Shown here in pieces: positions 51,506 to 59,461 of a DNA stretch of 64,000 nucleotides. The position numbers were made by a program, and so were the translations under genes. Location: positions 496,001 through 560,000 of the forward strand of contig NZ_JAFNMJ010000001.1 of NCBI RefSeq assembly GCF_026537325.1. The letters run 5' to 3'. The notes beneath the pieces were generated by a model. That model saw only the letters and a program-made list of their open reading frames with translations, ran no database searches and was not told the origin of the DNA. The stretch comes from Bifidobacterium sp. B4142 (lineage in GTDB: Bacteria; Actinomycetota; Actinomycetes; Actinomycetales; Bifidobacteriaceae). Numbering within the stretch: the stretch's first letter is position 1; every line of letters begins with the position of its first letter.

Positions 51506-52095
51506 GTGACAAGGAATGGTATACAAATCTGTCCCGTTATGAGCTGGAGGGCAAGCACGTGCATGTCTTGTTTTCAGACGGGACGATGGAAGGCAGTTTG
51601 AACCTTCTTGGGCAAATTGTGTATTGGAATTCGGACGTTGGCCTGAAACATGTCCAAATTCTTGACTGGAACAAAGACAGGACATGGACGCGAGCTGTCG
51701 GTGTGGAGTCGGTGTCTCTGGTGTGGGATGAGCGCGACTGGCAGGAGCTCGGACCCGTTGATTACGGTAGGGCCGACGCGATAGTGGTCAATGGCCGTCT
51801 TATACGGGTTAATGGGATCTCCGCTCACCATCAATTCCGCCCCGTTGTGGGGTTTTCAGTGTCTTTCGAGCATGTCTCGTGTGCTTTGCGCTGCCGTCAC
51901 AGGCTGCCGACCGAGCGGGGCGCTTATCGGGGTGCTGATGGGACGTTGCTGATGCTGACTGATATAGGTCTGCCTGACAAGTGGGTGTACGTTTCGGAGG
52001 ACTTCAAGGAGTGCGGCGTCTTTCTCGGTGACGAGCAGGCGGAGCAGCATCTGCCTTTGACTCCTGTGCATTTCGTGGACGGGAGGGCCGAGTGA
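51502..52095 (+). CDS. Hypothetical phage protein with C-terminal module repeated next door
   Basis: 197 residues, no named domain. The last 60 residues (GAYRGADGTLLMLTDIG ... KWVYV ... VHFVDGRAE) are homologous to the whole following protein, so the pair arose by partial duplication. Overlaps the previous gene by 4 bp. Confidence 0.65.
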   Translation: MSDKEWYTNLSRYELEGKHVHVLFSDGTMEGSLNLLGQIVYWNSDVGLKHVQILDWNKDRTWTRAVGVESVSLVWDERDWQELGPVDYGRADAIVVNGRLIRVNGISAHHQFRPVVGFSVSFEHVSCALRCRHRLPTERGAYRGADGTLLMLTDIGLPDKWVYVSEDFKECGVFLGDEQAEQHLPLTPVHFVDGRAE

Positions 52096-52301
52096 TGGCG
52101 TTGATTCCAAGCGAAGTGGGAGTCTACGAGGCTGCTGACGGCGATCTGCTCGTCCGTTTTGAGACAGGCGGAGGCGAGTGGTTGCATGTCTGTGACCTTT
52201 TCATGACTGACTTCGGCCCGGTGAAGGGTTGTGAATTTATTGAGGCTGATTCGGTGGCGGAACGCATGCCGCTCAAGTGCATTTCAGGGAGGGTCGAGTG
52301 A
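52095..52301 (+). CDS. Small hypothetical protein, duplicate of preceding C-terminus
   Basis: 68 residues: GVYEAADGDLLVRFETG ... EWLHV ... CISGRVE, alignable with the tail of the previous protein. The junction DNA GGGAGGGYCGAGTGATGGCG occurs before this gene (52079-52098) and before the next (52285-52304), as expected from tandem duplication. A GTG one codon earlier is possible. Confidence 0.65.
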   Translation: MALIPSEVGVYEAADGDLLVRFETGGGEWLHVCDLFMTDFGPVKGCEFIEADSVAERMPLKCISGRVE

Positions 52302-52834
52302 TGGCGAAGGATATTGCGGACATGCTTGCTGATGGTGAGCTGACCACGTTCGAGGCGGCTGGCCAGTTGGCTTTGGCGCAGTCGATGCAGAAGCGGTTGA
52401 AGACGCAGATCGATGCGCTCAAAGAGTTTCTGACCGACCGGATGGATCCCAAGGAGCATCTGACGACCGACCTGGGGACAGTGACCGCGAAACGGGGCAG
52501 CGAACCCCGTTGGCGGGTGAAGGATCCTGTGGCGTTCGCCCAGTGGCTCAAGGAGCACGGCGAGGAGGAGAGCGTCGAGCAGGTGCCGTATCCGAAGGAG
52601 TGGGCGGCCAAGCCTGACGCGATAGAGCATCTGGTCGGGCAGTTCGGCGGCGAGCAGCCTGCGGGCGTGGAGCTTTCGCGTGGTTCGGGTGACACGGTGG
52701 CGGTCAGCAGGGTCAAGGACTGGTCGGCCATCTTCCAGGACATGCAGGCGCAGGATCAGGCGCGCCGGTTGCTGGGCATCGAAGGCCCGGAGGCTGACGG
52801 CAAGGATGACGAGAGTAAGGACTTTTGGGCATGA
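52301..52834 (+). CDS. Hypothetical protein upstream of RecT
   Basis: 177 residues. Helical N-terminus (FEAAGQLALAQSMQKRLKTQ), then a region rich in Trp and charged residues (RWRVKDPVAFAQWLKEHGEE). By position just before the single-strand annealing protein it could be a Gam-like nuclease inhibitor or an exonuclease partner, but no motif proves it. GGGAGGG precedes the ATG. Confidence 0.6.
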   Translation: MAKDIADMLADGELTTFEAAGQLALAQSMQKRLKTQIDALKEFLTDRMDPKEHLTTDLGTVTAKRGSEPRWRVKDPVAFAQWLKEHGEEESVEQVPYPKEWAAKPDAIEHLVGQFGGEQPAGVELSRGSGDTVAVSRVKDWSAIFQDMQAQDQARRLLGIEGPEADGKDDESKDFWA

Positions 52835-53748
52835 GTAGTGATCTGACGATTACGGACAAGCAGGACGGTTTCACCCCGAACCAGGTGGCGGCCTTGCAAC
52901 AGATGGGTGTGAACGGAGCCAGCGATGGTGATTTGGCTGTGTTCTTTCACCAGGTGCAACGTACCGGGCTGGACCCGTTCGCCAGGCAGATTTATATGGT
53001 CGGGCGCAAGGAATGGGCAGGCAGGGACGAGTCGGGAAAGAGCATCTACCGAATCAAGCAGAACATCCAGGTTGGCATCGACGGGTTCCGATTGATCGCC
53101 CGTCGTGCCGCCGAGCGAAGCCATGAGACGTTCGGGGAGCCATCCACCCAGTGGTGTGGTAGCGACGGCGTGTGGAGGGACGTGTGGCTTGACGCCGTGA
53201 ACCCTCCCCTTGCAGCGAAGGTTGTGGTCCAGCGCGGGAGCGGCACCTTCACCGGTGTCGCCACTCTTCACGAGTACATGGGCACGAAGAAAGTACAGGA
53301 CCCCGGCAATCAGTGGCATTTTGAGCCGAACAAGATGTGGAAGGAAAAGCCTGCCATCATGCTTGCCAAGTGTGCCGAGGCTCTGGCATTGCGTAAGGCG
53401 TTCCCGCAGGACCTGTCGGGCTTGTATACAAGCAATGAGATGCAGGATGACGCGCAGGAGACCCAGCCTGTCCAGCATGAGCAGCCGGTCCAGGCTGTGG
53501 TCATGTCCACCAAGGACCAGCAGGACCGGATCGCGGGCCTGATGCGCCAGGGGGGCGTCCACACCACGGCGCAGGCGCGGACCGCCTTCAAGGCGCTGAC
53601 CGGTAAGGACCTGAGCCTGCCGGACCAGCTCACCCATGATGATGCGGCCATGCTTTTGGACGCACCAGACTTGGTGGTGTCTAGGACCAGGGAGGCGCTG
53701 CAAGGCAAGGCTGGTGGTCTTGAGGCTGAGGCTGGTGGTGCCCGATGA
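52831..53748 (+). CDS. RecT/Bet-type single-strand annealing recombinase
   Basis: Phage recombination protein of the RedBeta/Bet group: LAVFFHQVQRTGLDPFARQI, an IYRIKQNIQVGIDGFRLIAR core, KEKPAIMLAKCAEALALRKA, FPQDLSGLYTSNEM. Pairs complementary DNA strands. 305 residues, with a variable Gln-rich tail after residue 215. ATG 52831 overlaps the upstream stop. It works with the SSB encoded downstream. Confidence 0.88.
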   Translation: MSSDLTITDKQDGFTPNQVAALQQMGVNGASDGDLAVFFHQVQRTGLDPFARQIYMVGRKEWAGRDESGKSIYRIKQNIQVGIDGFRLIARRAAERSHETFGEPSTQWCGSDGVWRDVWLDAVNPPLAAKVVVQRGSGTFTGVATLHEYMGTKKVQDPGNQWHFEPNKMWKEKPAIMLAKCAEALALRKAFPQDLSGLYTSNEMQDDAQETQPVQHEQPVQAVVMSTKDQQDRIAGLMRQGGVHTTAQARTAFKALTGKDLSLPDQLTHDDAAMLLDAPDLVVSRTREALQGKAGGLEAEAGGAR

Positions 53749-54221
53749 TGCGGATAAAAGAGATCAAAGGGTTCTTCGGCAAGCATTCTGATGGCACGGT
53801 GCAGGTGTATGAGTGCGACCAGTGTGGTGCCAGGACGTATGCGCCCGGCTTGGATGGGTGCCCTTTGTGTGGTGACAGCGGCAAGCCGTCGGACCGGTAT
53901 GTGACGGCGCTTGACACGGTGGACTCGTATATGCAGGTCAGGGGCAGCCGGGTGCGCGGTGCTGATTGCGGTTGGCCGTCCTTGCAGACCGTGTATGCGG
54001 CCGTCGCCCCTGGGACGGTGACGAATGCCCGGTTTGACCTTGACGGCGTGGGTATCAATGCGACCAGGGCAGGTATCGGCGGCAATCCGTTCCATGCCGG
54101 GTATCGGGAGGTCTTCCTACTGGCTCTGGACGATATCAACCGGTATGGGACGCAGGCGTTGTCCGAGGAGCTGGTGAGCAGGGTCGTCAGGGATCTGGGG
54201 GCGCGTCATGCCGATCAGTGA
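53745..54221 (+). CDS. Hypothetical zinc-ribbon protein
   Basis: 158 residues with one zinc ribbon, CDQCGARTYAPGLDGCPLCG, near residues 24-43. The rest is not recognised. Two ATGs (53745, 53748) overlap the RecT stop. Its place between recT and ssb suggests a DNA-related role. Confidence 0.65.
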   Translation: MMRIKEIKGFFGKHSDGTVQVYECDQCGARTYAPGLDGCPLCGDSGKPSDRYVTALDTVDSYMQVRGSRVRGADCGWPSLQTVYAAVAPGTVTNARFDLDGVGINATRAGIGGNPFHAGYREVFLLALDDINRYGTQALSEELVSRVVRDLGARHADQ

Positions 54222-54366
54222 CCTGGCCCTGCTTGGTGCCGGCGTGTGCGGCGCGATCCTGTTCTTCGCGGTTCCTTGGACGCTGGTGGAGCCTCGGCTT
54301 GGCCTGGTGGACCTGGCTGCCCTCGTGTGCGGCTTCTGGTGCCTGGATCGGGGTGAACGGGTGTGA
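54208..54366 (+). CDS. Small membrane protein
   Basis: 52 residues, two hydrophobic segments (LALLGAGVCGAILFFAVPW and LGLVDLAALVCGFWCL), starts inside the end of the previous gene and ends in an overlap with the next GTG. Function unknown. Confidence 0.55.
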   Translation: MPISDLALLGAGVCGAILFFAVPWTLVEPRLGLVDLAALVCGFWCLDRGERV

Positions 54367-54527
54367 TTGCTGATATCCCGCTGCTGCATGGCGCTGTACG
54401 CCGGTGCGAGTACTGCCACCGTCCCGACGTGGGTGCCGATAAGTGCCCTCACGCCATCAACGAGAAATACCCGTGCCCTAAGAGGCACATCCCCAAACAT
54501 TTGCAAGACGCTTTAAGGAGGGCCTAA
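54363..54527 (+). CDS. Small zinc-finger-like protein
   Basis: 54 residues with CEYCHRPDVGADKCPH and a later CPKRH, four Cys/His that could hold one zinc. GTG start overlaps the upstream stop. Its end carries AAGGAGGG, the ribosome site for ssb. Confidence 0.55.
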   Translation: MIADIPLLHGAVRRCEYCHRPDVGADKCPHAINEKYPCPKRHIPKHLQDALRRA

Positions 54528-54529
54528 AA

Positions 54530-55102
54530 ATGGCCGGAGAGACTTATCTAACAATAATCGGTAATTTGACTGCCGATCCTGAGATGCGGACCACGTCCAA
54601 CGGTGGCACGGTGGCGAACCTGACGATCGCGTCCGCGCCCCGACAGTTCGACCGGAATTCGGGCCAGTGGGAGGACGGGGAGACGTTGTTCATGCGCTGC
54701 TCCGCCTGGGATACGCAGTATCATCCCACGGCTTCCAACATTCAGGCCAGCCTGGCCAAGGGCATGCGGGTCATCGCCCGTGGACGCTTGGAGCAGCGCT
54801 CCTATCAGGACCGGGATGGCAACAAGCGCACGGTCGTGGAGATGCGCTTGGACGAGATCGGGCCAGCGCTATCCCGGGCCACCGCGCAGGTGACCAGGAA
54901 CCAGCAGCAGGGCCAGCAGGGCGGCGGCTTCCGCGGTCAGCAGCAGGGTGGCTTCGCGGGCTCACGCCAGCAGTCTGCAATGTCCAATGGCTACTCGGCT
55001 CCTGCTCCCGGTGCTACGGTGCAGGACCCATGGAGCACCCCGACAGGCCCAAGCCCGGCGCAAGGGCAGGAATTCGGAGGCGACGATGAACCGGAATTCT
55101 GA
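54530..55102 (+). CDS. ssb: Single-stranded DNA-binding protein
   Basis: OB-fold domain (TYLTIIGNLTADPEMRTTSN, VANLTIASAPRQFDR, WDTQYHPTASNI, RVIARGRLEQRSYQDRDGNK) of about 110 residues, a Gln/Gly-rich linker and the acidic tip DDEPEF that recruits partner proteins. 190 residues. Three bases after the previous stop with a strong AAGGAGGG site. Confidence 0.93.
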   Translation: MAGETYLTIIGNLTADPEMRTTSNGGTVANLTIASAPRQFDRNSGQWEDGETLFMRCSAWDTQYHPTASNIQASLAKGMRVIARGRLEQRSYQDRDGNKRTVVEMRLDEIGPALSRATAQVTRNQQQGQQGGGFRGQQQGGFAGSRQQSAMSNGYSAPAPGATVQDPWSTPTGPSPAQGQEFGGDDEPEF

Positions 55103-55361
55103 AGGACTGCTGGACCTGGTGCTGGCTGATATGGAAGAGCACCACCTGACACCGGATGATGTGTTGTTCGTTGGAGACATGGAAGGCCACAGGGCCGATT
55201 GGAAGACCTTTGAGGGATACGCGAAGAGGGTGGATATAAGCAATCCCTTGCAGAGGGCGTATCTCGACCAGCTTTTCGTCATGTATTTGGAAGACGGCAG
55301 GGAGATGGAGTGTCCGATTTCCGAACTCCTGGAGGAGGCGGATTCCGATGGAGACTTTTGA
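55086..55361 (+). CDS. Hypothetical acidic protein
   Basis: 91 residues, acidic (LADMEEHHLTPDDVLFVGDM, ending EEADSDGDF), no recognised domain. ATG 55086 has GGAGG ahead and lies within the end of ssb. Confidence 0.6.
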   Translation: MNRNSEGLLDLVLADMEEHHLTPDDVLFVGDMEGHRADWKTFEGYAKRVDISNPLQRAYLDQLFVMYLEDGREMECPISELLEEADSDGDF

Positions 55362-55485
55362 TCCTCATGCGGGTGTGGAGGCTCCGCTCGAGCCTGACCA
55401 TGCGTGCCCCTTGTGCGGGGGAGCGGTAAGCCCGGCAGGCTTCTGCCTGGGGTGCGGGTGGCCCGAATGCGAGGCGATCGCATGA
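55348..55485 (+). CDS. Small zinc-ribbon protein
   Basis: 45 residues with CPLCGGAVSPAGFCLGCG, a four-Cys ribbon. Start overlaps the previous gene by 14 bp with GGAGGAGG ahead, and its stop overlaps the next ATG. Confidence 0.55.
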   Translation: METFDPHAGVEAPLEPDHACPLCGGAVSPAGFCLGCGWPECEAIA

Positions 55486-55691
55486 GTGTGCGGATACGCA
55501 GGATCGATGACCACTCCGACAAGGGGTACATCCGGGTCGTGCTTGACACCCCGGCTAAGGCTGAGATCATGTGCAGCGCCCACTCGTCAATCGATCATGT
55601 GGACCTGTCCGGGTGTGACCGGGTGGCTGTGGACCATCTGATTGACGGCCTGCAAAGCTACCTGATCGCCAAGCAGGAGGAGCAGTCATGA
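55482..55691 (+). CDS. Small hypothetical protein
   Basis: 69 residues, MSVRIRRIDDHSDKGYIRVV onward, mixed alpha/beta character, no named family. Overlaps both neighbours by 4 bp. Confidence 0.55.
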   Translation: MSVRIRRIDDHSDKGYIRVVLDTPAKAEIMCSAHSSIDHVDLSGCDRVAVDHLIDGLQSYLIAKQEEQS

Positions 55692-56107
55692 GCCGGCTTG
55701 GAGAGGAGTTGTTCCGCGTGGCCATCGACGTGCCCAAGAGCATGCTGCTGAAAAGCAACGGAAGTCAGGGGCGTGTGAATGGGAACGCGGCACGATCCCG
55801 CGAGCTGAAGAAGCTCGGCTATGTCAAGGGCAGGAACATGCGCCTGCCCCACACGATCAGCGAGCCGATAGACATGCTGACCGTGGTCAGGTATCCGAAG
55901 CGGACGGCCAGGGCTGACGCGCCGAACCTGTACCCGACCGTCAAGCACCTGGAGGATGGGCTGGTCGCAGCCGGCGTGCTGGAGGACGACTCATACCAGT
56001 ACGTGCATTCACACATTTTCAAGGTCGGGGAGCCGACCAATCGCAAAGAGACCTGGCAGGTGGTCATCACCGGACACCGGATAGACGAAAGGGAAGACCA
56101 TGAGTAA
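55688..56107 (+). CDS. RusA-like Holliday junction resolvase
   Basis: 139 residues. The pattern ARADAPNLYPTVKHLEDGLV followed by VLEDDSYQ corresponds to the D-x-D-N...D-L...DD acidic site of RusA-family endonucleases. N-terminus differs from typical RusA (LLKSNGSQGRVN). It resolves branched DNA during phage recombination and replication. ATG overlaps upstream stop. Confidence 0.75.
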   Translation: MSRLGEELFRVAIDVPKSMLLKSNGSQGRVNGNAARSRELKKLGYVKGRNMRLPHTISEPIDMLTVVRYPKRTARADAPNLYPTVKHLEDGLVAAGVLEDDSYQYVHSHIFKVGEPTNRKETWQVVITGHRIDEREDHE

Positions 56108-56387
56108 GGAACACAAGGAGCTGACGCTGTGGAGGTCGTACATATTCGGTACTTGGCAGGCGGTCAGAGTCACCAAGGACGTGAGCTTGATCACTGACAA
56201 GTGGCCATTGAAAGGTGTCAGGCAGGCTCTCATGGGTGCATTGCTGTCTGATGATGCCTCGGATAAGGCCGTGTTCGCCATGCGCGACCATGTGACCGGC
56301 CTTAAGGACACCGACCTGGACACTCTGCAGACGGCTGCGGAGGTGGCCATCAAGGCCGCAGTCGAGGCGGTGACCCCGGATGAGTGA
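56100..56387 (+). CDS. Hypothetical phage protein
   Basis: 95 residues, helical, no recognised domain (LTLWRSYIFGTWQAVRVTKD). Starts 8 bp inside the resolvase gene and overlaps the next by 8 bp. Confidence 0.55.
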   Translation: MSKEHKELTLWRSYIFGTWQAVRVTKDVSLITDKWPLKGVRQALMGALLSDDASDKAVFAMRDHVTGLKDTDLDTLQTAAEVAIKAAVEAVTPDE

Positions 56388-56784
56388 TTTCAGGATCATC
56401 GTCACCGGTGGCCGCACCCGAAGCTCAGCTCAGGATTACATCCAGCTGCTGGATGCGTTTACCAGGGAGACTGATGCGAGATACCCGGGGATGCGGCAGC
56501 TACCTGTGACCATCGTCCAGGGCGGGTGTCCGGATGGCATGGACGACTGGGCTCGCGTGCTGGCAGAGGAGTGCGCCTGCAAGTGCGAGACCTTCCTTGC
56601 CGACTGGAAGAAGCATGGTCGTGCCGCTGGCCCTATCCGTAATCAGGCGATGGCTGACGCGGGTGCGGACCTGTGTCTGGCTTTTCCGAGCGCGGGCAGG
56701 AGCCTGGGCACGTGGGACATGATCCGCCGAGCCTGTGCTGCTGGCATCGAGACTCGCATCTACCCGGAGGCCGCTCATGAGTGA
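56380..56784 (+). CDS. SLOG/YspA-type (DUF2493) nucleotide-binding protein
   Basis: 134 residues. RIIVTGGRTRSSAQD at the start, IVQGGCPDGMDDWAR in the middle and FLADWKKHGRAAGPIRNQAM then DLCLAFPSAGRSLGTWDM are the conserved segments of the DUF2493 / SLOG superfamily, Rossmann-like proteins thought to bind nucleotide ligands. Common in actinophages; exact role unknown. Confidence 0.8.
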   Translation: MSDFRIIVTGGRTRSSAQDYIQLLDAFTRETDARYPGMRQLPVTIVQGGCPDGMDDWARVLAEECACKCETFLADWKKHGRAAGPIRNQAMADAGADLCLAFPSAGRSLGTWDMIRRACAAGIETRIYPEAAHE

Positions 56785-57265
56785 GCCTATGGTTTTGGAT
56801 CCGGCTTCTGGCGGCCGGATGATGTACTTCGACAAGCAGGACCCTCGTGTGCTTTTCGGTGATATCCGTGACGAGTCTTGGGAGCTGTGCGACGGGCGTC
56901 GGTTCGATGTCCATCCTGACAGGCTCATGGATTATCGCCACCTGCCTTTCGCGGACGGGTCCTACCGTCTCGTGGTCTTCGACCCTCCCCATCTGGTGCA
57001 TGGCGGAGACAAGAGCTACATGGTCAAAAAGTACGGCAGGCTGTCCGCCGACTGGCGGGACGGCTTGAAACAGGGTTTCTCCGAGTGCTTCCGTGTCCTG
57101 GAAGACGGCGGGGTGCTGATCTTTAAGTGGAACGAGACCCAGATACCAGTCAGCCAGATCCTCGCCTGCACAGACCGGAAGCCTCTGTTCGGCAACCGGC
57201 AGCCCAAGCAGACCGGCACGCACTGGATCGTATGGGTCAAGGAGCCGACTCATGACGTGGCTTGA
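56777..57265 (+). CDS. DNA methyltransferase-like protein
   Basis: 162 residues. DPP motif in VVFDPPHLVHGG with flanking LPFADGSYRLV, and later VLEDGGVLIFKWNETQI, follow class I SAM-dependent methyltransferases with an amino-methylation (D/N-P-P) site. No clear FxGxG motif, so it is short at the SAM-binding end and may be degenerate. ATG overlaps the previous stop. Confidence 0.65.
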   Translation: MSEPMVLDPASGGRMMYFDKQDPRVLFGDIRDESWELCDGRRFDVHPDRLMDYRHLPFADGSYRLVVFDPPHLVHGGDKSYMVKKYGRLSADWRDGLKQGFSECFRVLEDGGVLIFKWNETQIPVSQILACTDRKPLFGNRQPKQTGTHWIVWVKEPTHDVA

Positions 57266-57677
57266 CCCGCCTGCCCTGGTGATCGCCCGTCAGCTGCGTG
57301 AGCCGGCCAGCAGACGCCGGTACACGCGCCGCCTGCACGAGCTTGATCCCGTGCACGGCGGGCACCGGTCCAGGGAGGACATGTACCTGCTGCATGAGAC
57401 GCCACGCGAGCAGGCGACTCGAGGCAGGGTCAAGTTCAAAGATACGAGCCGACCCATCAAAGACCTGCGCGGTGAGACGTTCGGCATGCTCACTGTGATC
57501 GACTACTGGGGGCGTAAAGGCAGGAAGATCATGTGGACGTGCCGGTGCGACTGCGGGAAGGTCAAGACCATCATCGGCAGCAACCTCACCAGCGGAAGAA
57601 CACGGTCCTGCGGATGCCAACGAGGACCGGGAAGCAAAAAGAAAGGAGGGAATCATGGTGTGGTTCAAGGTCGATGA
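57252..57677 (+). CDS. Hypothetical phage protein with Cys-rich C-terminus
   Basis: 141 residues. C-terminal half has the segment FGMLTVIDYWGRKGRKIMWT followed by CRCDCGKVK and SCGC, seen in many phage proteins of unknown role and likely binding zinc; the N-terminal half is basic. Overlaps both neighbours, the next by 23 bp, whose ribosome site AAGGAGGG lies inside it. Confidence 0.65.
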   Translation: MTWLDPPALVIARQLREPASRRRYTRRLHELDPVHGGHRSREDMYLLHETPREQATRGRVKFKDTSRPIKDLRGETFGMLTVIDYWGRKGRKIMWTCRCDCGKVKTIIGSNLTSGRTRSCGCQRGPGSKKKGGNHGVVQGR

Positions 57678-58542
57678 CCGGCTCCCGCTCAACCCGAAAA
57701 TGGCAGGGGTGAGCATAGCCGCCGTTGGACTATGGGTTGAAGCAGGTGCTTGGGCAAGTGCTTCGCAAACTGACGGGCAAGTGCTTAAGCGTTTGCTTCG
57801 TGTGCTTCACCCTGATGCTTCGGAAAAACTCGCGGAAGAACTCGTCGCGGCGGGTCTGTGGGAAGATCAGGGCGACCACTGGCAGATTCACGACTTTCTG
57901 GATTACAACCCTCCACGGGAAGAAGTCGAGGCCAAGAAAGCCCGTCGTTCCAAGGCTGGGAAGCTCGGCGGCATCAAGTCGGGCAAGTCGAGGCGAAGCA
58001 AACGCGAAGCAAATGCTGAAGCAAATGCTAAAGCAAATGCTGAAGCAAAACATGAAGCAAAAACGAACCCCGTACCCGTACCCGTACCTTATATATCTAC
58101 TAACGTAGATATATCCCCTAAACCCCCTTCGGGGGTTGAGAGCGACGAACGGCAGATCCGGGAACCATCATCGGAGCCCACCGTCGAGTTCACCCAGTTC
58201 TGGTCGCTCTACCCGAATCACGATTACGAGGATGCCGCAGTCCGCGAGTTCCGCAGGGTGCGCCGTAGGCGCGTAAGCCTGGTTGCTCTCCTTCAGGGGG
58301 CTCAGATGCTTCGTGACGAGCACAGGGATCCCAGGTACATTCCGGCAGCAGCCAAGTGGTTGCATGACGGCGGCTGGAAGAACAAACCCAGGCCGAGAGC
58401 GCCCGCGTCGTCGTCGGGCATGAGTCGTGCCCAGCAGAACGAGCAGGCGCAGATGGAGCAGACCAAGGCCTACGCGCAACGGGCTGAAGAGGCCCTGAGA
58501 CGCGGGCAGGAGCTGACCGGCAGGAAGGAGCTGGCGGCATGA
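57655..58542 (+). CDS. Phage replication initiator-like protein
   Basis: 295 residues. The first 90 (WFKVDDRLPLNPKMAGVSIA, GLWVEAGAWASAS) form the winged-helix start common to phage replication proteins; a basic linker with EANA-type repeats (about 117-136) leads to a C-terminal domain (FTQFWSLYPNHDYEDAAVRE, AAKWLHDGGW). It probably binds the phage origin, which may lie within its own gene. AAGGAGGG precedes the ATG. Confidence 0.72.
   Translation: MVWFKVDDRLPLNPKMAGVSIAAVGLWVEAGAWASASQTDGQVLKRLLRVLHPDASEKLAEELVAAGLWEDQGDHWQIHDFLDYNPPREEVEAKKARRSKAGKLGGIKSGKSRRSKREANAEANAKANAEAKHEAKTNPVPVPVPYISTNVDISPKPPSGVESDERQIREPSSEPTVEFTQFWSLYPNHDYEDAAVREFRRVRRRRVSLVALLQGAQMLRDEHRDPRYIPAAAKWLHDGGWKNKPRPRAPASSSGMSRAQQNEQAQMEQTKAYAQRAEEALRRGQELTGRKELAA
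57995..58137. repeat. Iterons, palindrome and hairpin inside the replication gene (candidate phage origin)
   Basis: Five 12-bp units of the form RAAGCAAANSNY start at 58006, 58018, 58030, 58042 and 58054, with a sixth related GAAGCAAAC at 57995. CGTACC is repeated three times at 58071-58088. Then comes ATATATCTAC-TAAC-GTAGATATAT (58091-58114, 10-bp perfect arms), AT-rich, and a hairpin AACCCCC-TTC-GGGGGTT (58121-58137). The order iterons, AT-rich palindrome inside an initiator gene resembles lambdoid origins. Confidence 0.5.
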
Positions 58543-59078
58543 GAACCGAAGAGTATTGGAAAAGCCCGCAGGGTGCGGTCCTGGAACGGGATGCGCAGAC
58601 GATCCTCGCAAGGATCGGGGCCTATCACGGGAACGCGGTGCCCAGCCCGCTTCAGGTGAGGGCGTTCGCTGAAGCACTCCGGCCCGACTACACGCTAACG
58701 GACGCTATTGACGCTGTGACTGCTTTCTACGCGGGCAACAACAAGGGCAGGTGGATGCAGGTGGGCGACGTGAACGCAGGCATCCGTGCCATCCGCAAGA
58801 CCAGAATCCCGGAGAACGCGCTGATAGGCGAGCTCATGGACCGGGCGGGCATTGACTCGGATCATGCGATCACCTACCGGCGCAGGCTTATCAAGGCCAT
58901 AGGCGAGGGCAGGAGTCTCGACCAGGCCCACGCCCTCGCGGTGGAGGCTTCACAGCGGCTGATCATCGAGGCACCCAAGCCGAAGCCCAAGCGCAGGCCC
59001 GTCCGGCATTTCATCGGCCACGGGCAGGCGAAAGCAGGAGACATGCGATTGGAAGACATGATCGGAGGAGCAGCATGA
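58539..59078 (+). CDS. Phage replication-associated protein, possible helicase loader
   Basis: 179 residues, helical: SPLQVRAFAEALRPDYTLTD, MQVGDVNAGIRAIRKTRIPE, then a basic tail (PKPKPKRRPVRHFIGHG). It follows the initiator-like gene by a 4-bp overlap, the position of helicase-loader or primosome genes. No Walker motif, so it is not a DnaC-type ATPase. Confidence 0.6.
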   Translation: MRTEEYWKSPQGAVLERDAQTILARIGAYHGNAVPSPLQVRAFAEALRPDYTLTDAIDAVTAFYAGNNKGRWMQVGDVNAGIRAIRKTRIPENALIGELMDRAGIDSDHAITYRRRLIKAIGEGRSLDQAHALAVEASQRLIIEAPKPKPKRRPVRHFIGHGQAKAGDMRLEDMIGGAA

Positions 59079-59461
59079 ATTACAGAGGCGAGAAGTGGGT
59101 TTACGGGGGCGACAAAATCGTCTGCCCGTACTGCGGGGGTTGTGACCCATTTGAGTCGACGGATCTGCATGGTGATGGTCCCTACTCGCAGAAGTGCTCT
59201 CATTGCGGGCGAAAATTCGAGTACACGGTCGACTGGGATCCTTCGATCACTTCGTACCGGTACAGGGGCCGCACGGAGCAACAGTATGCCGATGTGTACC
59301 CCAGTAAATGCTCTATCTGCCGTGGGCCGCTTAAGCCCGACAAGTTTCACTCGAAATGCCCGCTATGCGACGCGGTGGTGTGCGACAAGTGCGAGCGGAT
59401 GAAGAAGCCCTGCTGTGACGAGTACGCACGGTGGGCGAAAGAAACCAAGGAGGCAGCATGA
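59075..59461 (+). CDS. Multi-zinc-ribbon protein
   Basis: 128 residues with many CxxC pairs: CPYCGGCDPF, CSHCGRKF, CSICRGPL, CPLCDAVVCDKC, and CC near the end. At least two zinc sites. Function unknown. Overlaps neighbours by 4 bp. Confidence 0.65.
   Translation: MNYRGEKWVYGGDKIVCPYCGGCDPFESTDLHGDGPYSQKCSHCGRKFEYTVDWDPSITSYRYRGRTEQQYADVYPSKCSICRGPLKPDKFHSKCPLCDAVVCDKCERMKKPCCDEYARWAKETKEAA

Noticed and set aside
58006-58065. Short regular repeats considered as a CRISPR array
   Set aside because: Units are 12 bp, contiguous, without spacers and in frame with a protein linker; no cas genes.
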